A stretch of 22,340 nt of DNA from an uncultured Porphyromonas sp. (GCF_915070105.1 NZ_CAJZFJ010000035.1:1-22340); one strand, 5' to 3'; positions 8,448-16,080 are shown, numbered from the stretch's first letter. Numbers and translations: made by a program. The notes: a model not told the origin generated them from the sequence alone.

Positions 8448-8756
8448 ATGAACAAGACTGAATTCATCGCACGTGTAGCCGAACAGGCTGGCCTTACCAA
8501 GGTTGATGCACGCAAGGCCGTAGAAGCCTTCGCCGAAGTAGTAGCTGCTGAGCTTAAGAAGGGTGAGAAGATCGCTCTGCTCGGCTTCGGAACGTTCTCT
8601 GTAGCTGACAAGCCAGCTCGTGAAGGTATCAACCCCGCCACTAAGCAGAAGATCCACATCCCTGCACGTAAGGCTGTGAAGTTCAAGGCTGGTGCAGCCC
8701 TAGATCTAAATGCCGCTCCTGCCAAGAAGGCTCCAGCTAAGAAGGCTAAGAAGTAA
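8448..8756 (+). CDS. HU family DNA-binding protein with Ala/Lys tail
   Basis: This 102-residue nucleoid protein is predicted to bind and bend DNA without strict sequence preference, as a dimer. The HU fold is clear: MNKTEFIARVAEQAGLTK at the start, LLGFGTFSV at about 44-52, and the DNA-binding arm with EGINPATKQKIHIPAR at about 59-74, followed by FKAGAALD. It is about 12 residues longer than standard 90-residue HU. The extension, ending PAKKAPAKKAKK, resembles the basic tails of histone H1-like proteins and would add non-specific DNA contact. It has its own promoter, a long structured leader and a strong terminator, so it is probably monocistronic. HU proteins are often autoregulated, and the leader would be a candidate place for that. 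Confidence 0.95.
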   Translation: MNKTEFIARVAEQAGLTKVDARKAVEAFAEVVAAELKKGEKIALLGFGTFSVADKPAREGINPATKQKIHIPARKAVKFKAGAALDLNAAPAKKAPAKKAKK

Positions 8757-8795
8757 GTCTCTCTGGCCCTAAGGCAACAGACGCATCGATCATAA

Positions 8796-8840
8796 AGAGG
8801 CTACCCACATCCCCTCATTCGAGGTGAGTGAGTAGCCTCT
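8796..8840 (+). terminator. Terminator after the HU gene
   Basis: AGAGGCTAC at 8796-8804 pairs with GTAGCCTCT at 8832-8840; an inner CTC..GAG pairing extends the stem. A pyrimidine-rich tail (CTCTCTTTA) follows. It separates the HU and GNAT genes. Confidence 0.75.
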
Positions 8841-8888
8841 CTCTCTTTAGTAGCACACCTCCCCATAGGCTTATACCACCACACATAC

Positions 8889-9176
8889 ATGATCCAGCTA
8901 AGAGAAGCCGAGGAGAGCGGTCGCATCAGCTATATCCTAGATGGCTCCCATCAGGAGGTAGGATATCTGACCTTCACGATTGCACCCGACCAGATAGCCA
9001 TAGCCGAGCACACAGTCGTCGATCCTTCGTGTCAGGGGCTAGGCTTTGCTGGTGACCTCGCTGCAGCCTTCTTCGACTACTGCATAGAGTCTGGGCTACG
9101 TGTCCGTCCTATATGCCCCTATATAGTGACTTACCTCAGAAGACATCCTGAACTACAGGACATGGTGGTGGAGTGA
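8889..9176 (+). CDS. Small GNAT-family N-acetyltransferase (NATD1-like)
   Basis: A 95-residue protein of the short GCN5-related acetyltransferase type, predicted to transfer an acetyl group from acetyl-CoA to an unknown amine. Visible features are the beta-strand VGYLTFTIA, the strand IAEHTVVDPSCQGLGFAGDL at about 38-57 with the QGLGFAGDLA stretch in the place of the acetyl-CoA-binding R/QxxGxG/A motif, and the short C-terminal strand RPICPYIVTYLRRHPEL typical of the family. It begins 48 bases after the HU terminator stem and ends before its own terminator. The substrate is unknown and the neighbours do not suggest one. Confidence 0.85.
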   Translation: MIQLREAEESGRISYILDGSHQEVGYLTFTIAPDQIAIAEHTVVDPSCQGLGFAGDLAAAFFDYCIESGLRVRPICPYIVTYLRRHPELQDMVVE

Positions 9177-9202
9177 CCTCTCCCACCGATCTAACCACAC
9201 AG

Positions 9203-9248
9203 AAGCTACGCCCCTCGCCCCATACTTTGGGAGTGAGGGGCGTAGCTT
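9203..9248 (+). terminator. Strong terminator after the GNAT gene
   Basis: AAGCTACGCCCCTC at 9203-9216 pairs perfectly with GAGGGGCGTAGCTT at 9235-9248, a 14-bp stem, and TTTTATAT overlaps and follows its right end. Confidence 0.9.
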
Positions 9249-9711
9249 TTATATAACCTGCCTTTCCCATACTCTGATACCCTCCTAGAGTCGTCTATCC
9301 GTCCCCATTTACCTTACTCTATCTTACCCACCCCAAATCGCTAATAGCTCCCTATCTGTCTCCATCACACCTATCTTCTCTCCTCCTGTATCTCTTCTCT
9401 TCTCCTATATTATCTCTGTAGTCGCATCGTTATCGCTAGCCTTTCTCGTTCCTCACTATCCCTGCTGTCTTCTGCTCCTCCTTATCCGATTATTCTATAT
9501 CATCTCTTCTGTCCCTGCTCTATCGACACTGAGGTGCTTCTAGGGCTACTAGCTCTACCTGTAGTATTGGCTATCCTATCTCACACTACCTGCGAGCCCT
9601 TAGTCTCACCTTTGCAGAGTACCTAGACCTATCGCATATATTGGCTCTATCGTTCCTATTCCATCCATTGTACGACCCCGCTCTATCGTGCATTACTAGA
9701 GCGTGGAATAG

Positions 9712-9724
9712 GACATACCGAGAG
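9712..9724. repeat. Right-arm fragment of the 55-bp palindrome
   Basis: GACATACCGAGAG matches the right arm (ACATACCGAG, plus the AG that follows copy 3). It lies 12 bases before copy 2, so it may be the remains of a tandem partner, as in the pair at 21951-22074. Confidence 0.45.
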
Positions 9725-9736
9725 TGGGGTATAGAA

Positions 9737-9791
9737 CACGGTATGTTCGTCCTCATCACCTTACATAGGTGACGAGGGCGAACATTATATG
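9737..9791. repeat. 55-bp palindromic intergenic repeat, copy 2
   Basis: The left arm CACGGTATGTTCG and the core TCACCTTACATAGGTGA at 9756-9772 are intact, and the inner arms pair over about ten bases (GTTCGTCCTC against GAGGGCGAAC). The outermost right end has decayed: AACATTATATG where the other copies have CATACCGAG or CATGCCGAG. Confidence 0.8.
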
Positions 9792-10117
9792 TTCCCTCCT
9801 AGGGTGCATTGCATCTCCTGGGAAGGGGGCTCGGAGCGTGCACTACACGCTTCCCTTGGTAGTCCTCTAGGGAAGACTACTATAGCTTCTACCTAGAGGA
9901 GGTAGCTGCCTGGAGGAGATAGAGATGGATAGAACTTGACCTGCAGGCATGCATCCTCCTTGGGTGACTTTGTCGTCGTATGTGATGGGAATAGGGCTGA
10001 CGCATGAAATCACCATAGAGCGAGGGCAAGGTCGTGAAGGAGTATACGCCGAAGATAGAAGTATCTATGTCCTAGTCTAGATATGCCCAGCGAACACCTC
10101 CTACCTAGGAGGGATGA

Positions 10118-10157
10118 GTGTACACGTGTGTACACAACTGTATACCCACGTGTACAC
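10118..10157. repeat. Three GTGTACAC palindromes
   Basis: GTGTACAC occurs at 10118-10125, 10128-10135 and 10150-10157, with GTATAC between the second and third at 10140-10145. The cluster lies just before the ~125-bp repeat and about 200 bases upstream of the predicted hydrolase-operon promoter. It could be an operator or a cruciform-forming site. Confidence 0.5.
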
Positions 10158-10183
10158 AAGTGCGCTCTAAGTATATCCTCTCC

Positions 10184-10309
10184 AGGGCTCACTTGTATGT
10201 CTATTCCTTGGGGATAATACGTAGGATCTCTAGTGATGGGCTAAGGCTCCCTGGGATATGAAATGATACCCCCGAAGATCCAAAGGCAGGAGTGTGCGAG
10301 CGAGATCAT
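10184..10309 (+). repeat. Dispersed ~125-bp repeat, copy A
   Basis: This 126-base segment is nearly identical to the reverse complement of 22213-22336. By hand alignment the two differ at about ten positions including two single-base indels. Long exact blocks include CTTGTATGTCTATTCCTTGG and GATATGAAATGAT. It is non-coding in both copies, because the indels shift any frame. It ends 43 bases before the -7 box of the hydrolase operon and points the same way as that operon. Confidence 0.85.
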
Positions 10310-10352
10310 ACGTCGGCTCTGGTGAGGAACAAGGTCTTAGGGTGATTTAGGT

Positions 10353-10360
10353 TATCTTTG
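10353..10360 (+). promoter_or_regulatory. Predicted promoter of the hydrolase-ruvB-flippase operon
   Basis: TATCTTTG is a perfect TAnnTTTG -7 box. A TTAG at 10337-10340 is the nearest -33-like element, though closely spaced. Transcription near 10367 would leave a leader of about 70 bases. Confidence 0.65.
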
Positions 10361-10439
10361 CATTAAGGTAAATCTTCCCTATTGCAAGCCTAGGGGGATG
10401 AGCCAACGAACTCAAGACAACGCATTAGCACTATAAGCA

Positions 10440-11492
10440 ATGAGACTAGACCTAAGACATAGCCTAGGTAGGATCCTCGTCCTCCTACTGATCCCTCTCC
10501 TAGGGGGAGAGCTCTCCGCTCAATGGCGAACAGATAGCCTAAAGGGATATGAGCAACGGACTCTGGAACTGAAGCCCGACTATTCAGGTCCCGTCGTAGT
10601 GACCCTCGTCCATCGTATCGCTAGCGGGAAGAGGCATCGTGCTGTGCTGTATGTGCACGGATACAACGACTACTTCTTCCAGAAGGCTCTTGGGGATAGT
10701 ATCGTCAGTCACGGCTACTCCTTCTATGCCCTTGATCTAAGGAAGTATGGTCGCTCCCTCAGAGAAGGGCAGGATGCCTTTGAAGCAAAGGATATGACAG
10801 AGTACCAGGAGGAGCTCTCTGCGGCACTCCGCTTCCTCCGCTCTACTGAGGGGCACTCGGAGATTTACATCTTGGCTCACTCCACAGGTGGACTCATCAC
10901 CTCACTCTACCTTCACGATACGGACAATAGGGATGGAGTACGTGGACTGATCTTGAATAGTCCCTTCTTTGACTTCAACTTCACTCCTGCTCAGGAGCGG
11001 TTTGTCCTACCCCTACTTAGTGGGGCAGCCTCACTGATGTCCAACAAGGTCGTATCAGATGTGTCCAAGGAACCTAATATGTATGCGCAGACGCTACTGA
11101 AGGCCTACCATGGGCGCTGGGACTACAATACGAATTGGAAGAAGACCTACGGGCATCCCATTCGCCTCTCGTGGCTCCGAGCAGTAAGAGATGGGCAGAA
11201 GCGTCTGCAGAAGGGTCTTAACCTTCGTCTCCCCATCCTGCTGATGACCTCAGATAGGAGCATCCGACCAGAGAAGACTTGGCGACCCGAGTACAACGAG
11301 GCTGACCTCGTGCTGGACGTCTCCGACATGTGGCGTTATGGGGTGCTATTAGGCCCGGATGTACATGGACAGAGTATACACAAGGGGCAGCACGACCTCT
11401 TCCTATCCAGCGACCCTCAGGCCTATGATATGGCCTATCGGGTACTCTTCGAGTTCCTCGATCAGTGCTCAACTGCTACCTCCACACACTAG
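10440..11492 (+). CDS. Secreted serine alpha/beta hydrolase (lysophospholipase/monoacylglycerol lipase-like)
   Basis: The 350-residue protein is predicted to be exported and to hydrolyse an ester or similar bond. A signal peptide spans about residues 1-27 (hydrophobic [13 protein letters not shown], cleavage near LSAQ). The hydrolase fold shows [10 protein letters not shown] at the oxyanion-hole strand, [12 protein letters not shown], the nucleophile elbow ILAHSTGGL with Ser148, a probable acid Asp272 in LMTSDRS, and His318 in KGQHDLFLS, completing a plausible triad. This pattern fits the Hydrolase_4 group, which includes lysophospholipases and monoacylglycerol lipases. The real substrate cannot be read. 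It ends 8 bases before ruvB, so the two are very probably co-transcribed from the promoter at 10353. Confidence 0.87.
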   Translation: MRLDLRHSLGRILVLLLIPLLGGELSAQWRTDSLKGYEQRTLELKPDYSGPVVVTLVHRIASGKRHRAVLYVHGYNDYFFQKALGDSIVSHGYSFYALDLRKYGRSLREGQDAFEAKDMTEYQEELSAALRFLRSTEGHSEIYILAHSTGGLITSLYLHDTDNRDGVRGLILNSPFFDFNFTPAQERFVLPLLSGAASLMSNKVVSDVSKEPNMYAQTLLKAYHGRWDYNTNWKKTYGHPIRLSWLRAVRDGQKRLQKGLNLRLPILLMTSDRSIRPEKTWRPEYNEADLVLDVSDMWRYGVLLGPDVHGQSIHKGQHDLFLSSDPQAYDMAYRVLFEFLDQCSTATSTH

Positions 11493-11500
11493 ACGAATAC

Positions 11501-12544
11501 ATGGCAGAGACCTTCGATATACGCAAACAAGCACGTTATGCCGAGGAGGAGCAGGAGGTAGACCGAGCTCTCCGCCCCATATCCTTCGACAGCTTCTCTG
11601 GACAAGATAAGGCTGTCGGTAACCTCAAGATCTTCGTCGAAGCGGCGAAGATGCGCTCTGATGCCCTAGACCACGTCCTCCTCTATGGTCCTCCGGGACT
11701 AGGGAAGACGACCCTCTCGCATATCGTAGCAGCAGAGCTGGGGGTGGGGATCAAGATCACCTCTGGCCCCGTGCTCGACAAGCCTGGAGATCTAGCGGGG
11801 CTACTTACCTCGCTAGAGCCTAATGATGTCCTTTTCATCGATGAAATTCATCGCCTTAGTCCTATCGTAGAGGAGTATCTCTACTCTGCGATGGAGGACT
11901 ATCGGATCGACATCATGCTGGATAAAGGCCCTTCGGCTCGCTCGATACAGATAGACCTTAACCCCTTCACTCTCATCGGTGCTACGACCCGCAGTGGTCT
12001 CTTGACAGCACCATTGAGGGCTCGCTTCGGGATCAACCTCCACCTCGAGTACTATGATGTGGAGACCCTTGCGGGGATCGTACATCGCTCAGCGAGCATC
12101 CTCGAGGTGCCCTGCGATAGTTCAGCTGCCGCAGAGATTGCCTCTCGTAGCCGAGGGACACCCCGTATTGCCAATGCCCTGCTGAGACGTGTACGAGACT
12201 TTGCGCAGGTCAAGGGTAATGGACGTATCGACCGAGAGATCGCTTGCTTCGCACTAGAGGCTCTGAATATCGACCGATATGGTCTGGACTATATTGACAA
12301 TAAGCTCCTCGGAGTAATCATCGATAAGTTCGCTGGTGGTCCTGTCGGACTCACGACCATAGCCACTGCGCTAGGTGAAGATGCCGGCACTGTAGAGGAG
12401 GTCTATGAGCCCTATCTGATCAAGGAGGGCTTCCTGAAGCGTACCCCCCGAGGCCGAGAGGCTACGGAGCTAGCCTATAGTCACCTAGGGCGTGTGCCAC
12501 GTGTCCGTCCATCAGGTGGATTCTTCGATGATGATAGCTACTAG
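11501..12544 (+). CDS. ruvB: Holliday junction branch migration ATPase RuvB
   Basis: RuvB is the hexameric AAA+ motor that, with RuvA, drives branch migration of Holliday junctions during recombination and repair. The 347-residue protein shows Walker A GPPGLGKT at 63-70, Walker B LFIDEIH at 111-117, sensor 1 GATTR at 160-164, the PLRARF arginine segment near 171-176, and the C-terminal winged-helix domain with [20 protein letters not shown] chose the ATG at 11501 ([10 protein letters not shown]) rather than an in-frame ATG at 11465 that would overlap the upstream gene, because family similarity begins there. No ruvA or ruvC lies nearby. The 12-base gap to the flippase gene suggests one transcript. 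Confidence 0.96.
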   Translation: MAETFDIRKQARYAEEEQEVDRALRPISFDSFSGQDKAVGNLKIFVEAAKMRSDALDHVLLYGPPGLGKTTLSHIVAAELGVGIKITSGPVLDKPGDLAGLLTSLEPNDVLFIDEIHRLSPIVEEYLYSAMEDYRIDIMLDKGPSARSIQIDLNPFTLIGATTRSGLLTAPLRARFGINLHLEYYDVETLAGIVHRSASILEVPCDSSAAAEIASRSRGTPRIANALLRRVRDFAQVKGNGRIDREIACFALEALNIDRYGLDYIDNKLLGVIIDKFAGGPVGLTTIATALGEDAGTVEEVYEPYLIKEGFLKRTPRGREATELAYSHLGRVPRVRPSGGFFDDDSY

Positions 12545-12556
12545 AGACGTCGAGAT

Positions 12557-14074
12557 ATGAGTAGTAGCACACTGCAATCCTTGATCAAGGATACGGCGAT
12601 CTATGGCCTAAGTAGCATGTTTGGTCGCTTCCTCAACTGGTTGCTAACCTTCGTCTACGTGAAGGTGATGGTGCCCGAGGAGTTTGGGGTGATGACGAAT
12701 CTCTATGCTTGGACTGCGATCCTAATGATCCTGCTGACCTATGGGATGGAGACGACCTTCTTCCGCTTTGCGAATAAGCACGAGCGACCCGAGGATGTCT
12801 ACACGACGACGCTCTATGCGCTGGGGGGTAGCTCACTTCTCTTTGTGCTCATTGGTTTAGCCGTGCTTAGCCCACTGACTGAGGCACTACACGTAGCAGG
12901 CCAGAGTAGGCTCATCGTCTATCTGCTGATTATCGTCGCTAGTGATGCCTTCATGGCCATCCCACTAGGATATCTGAGGTATGAGCAGCGTCCGTGGAGG
13001 TTCTTCGCCGTACGTATGAGCTTCGTACTCGTGACCATTGCGCTGACGCTCTTTGCCTTCTATGTGTTGCCCTGGTTGGGGCAGGTCTTCCCCTCGCTCC
13101 TTGGGGATTTCCGTCCGAGGGAGCAGGCTCTTGACTATATCTTTGGAATAAACCTCATCGGGAACGTCATCCAGTTCGTACTCCTACTGCCTACGCTACA
13201 CCATGCCACGGGAAGGCTGGATATGCGGCTACTGAAGGAGATGCTGAGCTATGCCTTCCCGATTCTGCTCCTAGGTCTAGCAGGTAACTTCAATAATCAA
13301 GCAGATAAGATTCTCTTTCCGATGCTCTTCGATGACGCACGCTATGCTCATACACAGCTCGGGATCTATGGAGCTTGCTACAAGCTCGCCGTGGTGATGG
13401 TGCTCTTTACGCAGGCTTTCCGATATGCCTATGATCCCTTTATCTTCGCGGAGAAGAAGAAGGATGATGCCTCAGCACGTAGGGCTTATTCGTCAGCGAT
13501 GACATACTATGTGCTCTTCACGCTCTTCATATTCCTCGCTGTGGTGAGCTATATGGATGTGCTGAAGCTCCTCATTCGCCCAGCTTACTATCCGGGTCTA
13601 AGTGTCGTGCCGTGGATCATGGCAGGACAGCTGATGTTCGGTGTGTACTTTAACCTCTCCCTCTGGTACAAGGTCACAGATCGTACCTATTGGGGCGGGA
13701 TACTCTCCGTGCTGGGCTGTGCACTGACAGTGCTGATCATCATAGTCCTAGCACCTAGATATGGCTTCATGGCTTGTGCTTGGGCCTCAGTGATCGCTAA
13801 TGGCGGGGTGATGCTCGTCTCTTATTTCCTCGGACAGAGGTACTATCCGGTGGACTACGAGCTAAAGAAGCTAGGGGGCTATGTCCTGCTGACTACGCTC
13901 TGCTATGCCCTAGAGTGGGGAATAGGGCGTGCACTAGAGGGGGTACCCCTGCTTCAGATGGCATTGAATACGGTGGTCTTGGTGGCCTTTGCCCTCGTGA
14001 TCCTTCGCAATGAAGTGCCTCGAGAAAGCCTATATCAGCTGAGGAATAAGCTTCGAGGAGTGCTTCGCCGATGA
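12557..14074 (+). CDS. Polysaccharide flippase (Wzx/oligosaccharide transporter family)
   Basis: The 505-residue protein is a predicted multi-pass inner-membrane transporter that would flip lipid-linked saccharides for surface polysaccharide or LPS. It has about 12-14 hydrophobic segments over most of its length (for example near LTFVYVKVMVPEEFG, LLFVLIGLAVL, MSFVLVTIALTLFAFYVLPW, YYVLFTLFIFLAVVSY, VLLTTLCYAL), with charged inter-helix loops. The N-terminal GLSSMFGRFLNWLLTFVY and the central LLLGLAGNFNNQADKIL are characteristic of the family. It is last in the operon after ruvB and has no glycosyltransferases beside it, so the transported glycan is unknown. A hairpin overlapping its stop codon probably ends the transcript. 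Confidence 0.9.
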   Translation: MSSSTLQSLIKDTAIYGLSSMFGRFLNWLLTFVYVKVMVPEEFGVMTNLYAWTAILMILLTYGMETTFFRFANKHERPEDVYTTTLYALGGSSLLFVLIGLAVLSPLTEALHVAGQSRLIVYLLIIVASDAFMAIPLGYLRYEQRPWRFFAVRMSFVLVTIALTLFAFYVLPWLGQVFPSLLGDFRPREQALDYIFGINLIGNVIQFVLLLPTLHHATGRLDMRLLKEMLSYAFPILLLGLAGNFNNQADKILFPMLFDDARYAHTQLGIYGACYKLAVVMVLFTQAFRYAYDPFIFAEKKKDDASARRAYSSAMTYYVLFTLFIFLAVVSYMDVLKLLIRPAYYPGLSVVPWIMAGQLMFGVYFNLSLWYKVTDRTYWGGILSVLGCALTVLIIIVLAPRYGFMACAWASVIANGGVMLVSYFLGQRYYPVDYELKKLGGYVLLTTLCYALEWGIGRALEGVPLLQMALNTVVLVAFALVILRNEVPRESLYQLRNKLRGVLRR

Positions 14075-14124
14075 ACTAGTGGCTACTCCCATCTTGCTTG
14101 CTACCCTCTAATGGGGGCTAGTTC
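14073..14124 (+). terminator. Probable terminator of the flippase operon
   Basis: GAACTAG at 14073-14079 pairs with CTAGTTC at 14118-14124, and CTCCCAT at 14086-14092 pairs with ATGGGGG at 14111-14117. The stem begins inside the stop codon. There is no T-run, so termination may be inefficient. Confidence 0.5.
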
Positions 14125-14178
14125 GATGTGATTCTATGGGAATATACCCATAATTAGGTATAGGTCTGTACTTTTTCG

Positions 14179-14186
14179 TATCTTTG
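14179..14186 (+). promoter_or_regulatory. Predicted promoter of a small RNA gene
   Basis: TATCTTTG is a perfect TAnnTTTG -7 box, preceded by TTAG at 14154-14157. It lies downstream of the flippase gene and its hairpin, and the next annotated gene on either side reads from the opposite strand, so it must serve something short. Confidence 0.65.
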
Positions 14187-14190
14187 TAGC

Positions 14191-14378
14191 ACGAAACAAT
14201 ACCTCCTATGTTGCCTGATAAGGGTGGCTTGGAGAGAATAACATTTCTTGTCCTTGTCTCTACTGCAGTGATGCTCGGGTCATCCTGAGATCTGGAGCAG
14301 TAAGAGATGCTTGACAAGCTCTTAAACGGGAGAAGCCTGACCTGTACACGAGATGTGTGCGTAGGTCGGGCTTCATTT
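14191..14378 (+). ncRNA. Putative structured small RNA, about 185 nt
   Basis: A promoter at 14179 and a terminator at 14333-14373 frame a transcript of about 185 bases. Its middle folds into a long interrupted hairpin: CTTGTC (14247-14252) with GACAAG (14313-14318), TCTCT (14257-14261) with AGAGA (14303-14307), ACTGC (14262-14266) with GCAGT (14297-14301), and CTCGGG (14274-14279) with CCTGAG (14284-14289) closing a TCAT loop. GGCTT (14226-14230) can also pair with AAGCC (14333-14337), competing with the terminator. A long rod with internal loops at this size recalls 6S RNA, but I see no decisive 6S signature. A 26-codon frame at 14208-14288 is the alternative reading. It ends inside the hairpin, so I favour RNA. 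Confidence 0.6.
14333..14373 (+). terminator. Terminator of the putative small RNA
   Basis: AAGCCTGACCT at 14333-14343 pairs with AGGTCGGGCTT at 14363-14373, with one G-U pair. The inner GTACAC pairs with GTGTGC around the loop GAGAT. CATTTATTT follows. Confidence 0.85.
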
Positions 14379-14481
14379 ATTTCAGCTGTTAGGTAGAGAT
14401 TACTAGGGCATATAGCTGATGAGGAAAGATAAGCCTCCACAGAATAGATGGGGAATTTTCCTCCTGCGTAGAGACAAATGA

Positions 14482-14525
14482 AAGCCCCCTTCACTGATCC
14501 ATGAGGATGAGGTGAAGGGGGGCTT
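14482..14525 (-). terminator. Terminator of the hemerythrin/LuxR operon
   Basis: AAGCCCCCTTCAC at 14482-14494 pairs with GTGAAGGGGGGCTT at 14512-14525, with one G bulged; the inner ATCC/GGAT closes an ATGA loop. It lies 31 bases past the luxR-type gene's stop on the minus strand and may work in both directions. Confidence 0.8.
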
Positions 14526-14556
14526 GATGATTTGGGACTAGGCAGCGAGAGGAGGG

Positions 14557-15168
14557 TTACAGATCCTGCTTGATATCCTCGAGCTCTACGAGCTTGTTCA
14601 TGATCGCATAGATCGTTAGTCCACTGGGGCTGTGTATCTGTAGCTTCTTGGAGATGTTGCGTCTGTGGGTGATGACGGTATGTGTGGAGAGGTAGAGCTG
14701 GCCTGCGATCTCCTTATTGGTCATTCCCTTGACGACACAGATGATGATCTCACGTTCGCGTGGGGTGAGGCTCTGTGAGTCCGAGCTCGTGCTGGAGGCT
14801 GAACTCTCGTTGTGTAGAAGCTGGTCAATGGTCTCAGAGATCTGTAGGGCAGTATCAGAGAGACTGATTACCCCGTCAAACTCCTTGAGGAATATGGGGT
14901 CATAGGGACTATGGCACAGTGCTAGGAGCTTGGTCTCGTAGGGGAGGTTGGGTAGGTAAAGGCGTGGGTTGGAGCCCGTGAGTAGGGGGTTGATGATGAA
15001 GATGTCAGCAGAGATTACACTGGCGACATCCTGCCACTCCTTCCTGTTCTCATCAAGTAGATTGATGATCTGAGCCTTGTAGTGGAGGAGCTTGCGGAGC
15101 TGTGTCTCTAGTCCTGAGCGTACGATAGAGGTGGGCTCGGCGACTGCGATCTTTATCGGGGTGACCAT
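14557..15168 (-). CDS. LuxR-type transcriptional regulator with atypical receiver domain
   Basis: The 203-residue DNA-binding protein is built like a NarL/LuxR response regulator. The C-terminal helix-turn-helix at about 134-195 is textbook: [38 protein letters not shown] Ser-rich linker lies at about 122-133. The N-terminal 120 residues are receiver-like ([14 protein letters not shown]) but lack the usual acidic pair, and the strand expected to carry the phosphorylated Asp reads DIFIINPLL with Asn60 there. Phosphorylation is therefore unlikely, and activity may depend on a ligand, a partner or protein level. It starts 33 bases after the ScdA/hemerythrin-like gene on the same strand, so the two are probably an operon. 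From memory and unverified, a LuxR-type protein of P. gingivalis is linked to hemin-uptake gene control; whether this is its orthologue needs checking. Confidence 0.88.
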   Translation of the reverse strand: MVTPIKIAVAEPTSIVRSGLETQLRKLLHYKAQIINLLDENRKEWQDVASVISADIFIINPLLTGSNPRLYLPNLPYETKLLALCHSPYDPIFLKEFDGVISLSDTALQISETIDQLLHNESSASSTSSDSQSLTPREREIIICVVKGMTNKEIAGQLYLSTHTVITHRRNISKKLQIHSPSGLTIYAIMNKLVELEDIKQDL

Positions 15169-15201
15169 ATTAATAAGCGATGGGATATGGCGAGCTAGAG
15201 G

Positions 15202-15921
15202 TTATTTGGTCTTGCTCTCTAGGTACTGTATGTAGGGGATGAAGATCGAGTCTTCGATGTAGTTATGAGCTGCTAGGTCTATCTCTACACTGAAGATGTC
15301 GTGTAGGACTGCCGTGAGCTCATAGCCACTAGGCGCAGTGTAGTACTTGATCAGGAGGTTCTTCAGCTCCGTGATCTTCAGCTCGATCTGATCATGACGC
15401 TTACTGAAGATGCCTATGTTGTAGTGCTCATCTCGCTCCCCCGAGGCTAGGCGACGAGCATAGGGGAAGACGGTACGATCCTCATAGTTCATGTGCTTAT
15501 GCACCTCCTCCACGTACTCGTCGAAGAAGCGACGGATTACATAGGCGAGTTCCTGTGGACAGTTCGATATAGCTGATAGTAGTCTCTGACGGATCAGCGG
15601 TAGGCGGAAGTCGAGGAAGTATGCATGTGAGTTCAGTAGGTAGGTGATCAGGCTATCTAGGTGTATCGAGGCTATCTGCTCCGAGGTGGGGTCATAGCCC
15701 TCCAATATGGAGCAATTGACAAGGAGCAGTAGCGTACGTGTATCTACCCCGTGTTCCGTACAGAGCTGACCGATACTCTTGTCTCCGAACCCTAGGGGAA
15801 TGCCGAAGCGGGTGATGATGAGCAGAGCAGGAGCACTGCCTGTGATGAGGTCACTCATTTTGGAGTGGGCAGTAACTGGAGCTGCGAAGACTTGTCCTTG
15901 GAGGTGTCTATATGAATTCAT
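15202..15921 (-). CDS. ScdA/hemerythrin-like di-iron protein
   Basis: The 239-residue protein resembles the RIC/ScdA/YtfE family, di-iron proteins linked to iron-sulfur cluster repair and to responses to nitric oxide or oxygen. Residues about 24-75 look like the ScdA N-terminal domain, but the Cys-Cys motif normally there is replaced by GIPLGFGDKS. The rest is a four-helix hemerythrin-type domain with candidate iron ligands His99, His143-x3-Glu147 (HMNYEDRTVFPY), His176 and His219-x3-Glu223 (HNYIEDSIFIPY). I chose the ATG at 15921 over one at 15981 because a strong -7 box at 15979-15986 lies upstream of it. It leads an operon with the LuxR regulator, suggesting it supplies the redox, gas or iron signal. 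That link is inference. Confidence 0.78.
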   Translation of the reverse strand: MNSYRHLQGQVFAAPVTAHSKMSDLITGSAPALLIITRFGIPLGFGDKSIGQLCTEHGVDTRTLLLLVNCSILEGYDPTSEQIASIHLDSLITYLLNSHAYFLDFRLPLIRQRLLSAISNCPQELAYVIRRFFDEYVEEVHKHMNYEDRTVFPYARRLASGERDEHYNIGIFSKRHDQIELKITELKNLLIKYYTAPSGYELTAVLHDIFSVEIDLAAHNYIEDSIFIPYIQYLESKTK

Positions 15922-15978
15922 TTGCTGAAATACAATGATTGAATGAGGGTGCTTGAGGTCTTTATCAGGCCTTCGGTG

Positions 15979-16009
15979 CAAAGGTAGAACTTAATCTCCC
16001 CTTGCACAA
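15979..16009 (-). promoter_or_regulatory. Predicted promoter of the hemerythrin/LuxR operon
   Basis: On the minus strand, TACCTTTG (plus positions 15979-15986) is a perfect -7 box, with TTG (plus 16007-16009) as the -33 box, 20 bases apart. The leader to the ATG at 15921 would be about 50 bases. Confidence 0.7.
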
Positions 16010-16037
16010 TCCACTATATTAGGTAGGTAAATGCTAA

Positions 16038-16061
16038 ACAATCATAATTAATAGGTATTGT
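16038..16061. promoter_or_regulatory. Possible operator between divergent promoters
   Basis: ACAAT at 16038-16042 and ATTGT at 16057-16061 form an inverted repeat separated by 14 A+T-rich bases. It lies between the minus-strand promoter at 15979-16009 and the plus-strand promoter at 16081, so a bound regulator could control both. The evidence is weak. Confidence 0.3.
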
Positions 16062-16080
16062 TGTACCCCCACCATTCGTC

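Larger units (their letters stand above)
9251..10352. other. Gene-free stretch of about 1.1 kb
   Basis: I find no credible gene. In order it contains a G-poor, pyrimidine-rich tract at about 9251-9540 (roughly 28 G in 290 bases by hand count), an inverted repeat CGCTCTA/TAGAGCG at 9679-9703, a half copy and a full copy of the 55-bp palindrome at 9712-9791, several short inverted repeats around 9846-9915, three GTGTACAC palindromes at 10118-10157, and one ~125-bp repeat at 10184-10309. A 60-codon minus-strand frame at 10010-10192 has no protein-like character. Confidence 0.6.

Noticed and set aside
10010..10192. 60-codon minus-strand frame
   Set aside because: It translates through the GTGTACAC palindromes and into the repeat; no protein-like features.
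9251..10352. tRNA or rRNA gene in the gene-free stretch
   Set aside because: I looked for T-loop (GGTTCRA) and acceptor-stem patterns and found none that fold as tRNA.
14191..14378. tmRNA, RNase P RNA or SRP RNA
   Set aside because: It lacks tRNA-like ends, the GGAAGCAGCC-type SRP motif and RNase P core motifs; only 6S-like shape remains as a possibility.
14108..14494. 128-codon open frame on the minus strand
   Set aside because: It runs across two terminators and the folded rod of the putative RNA, has no recognisable family character and no promoter of its own.
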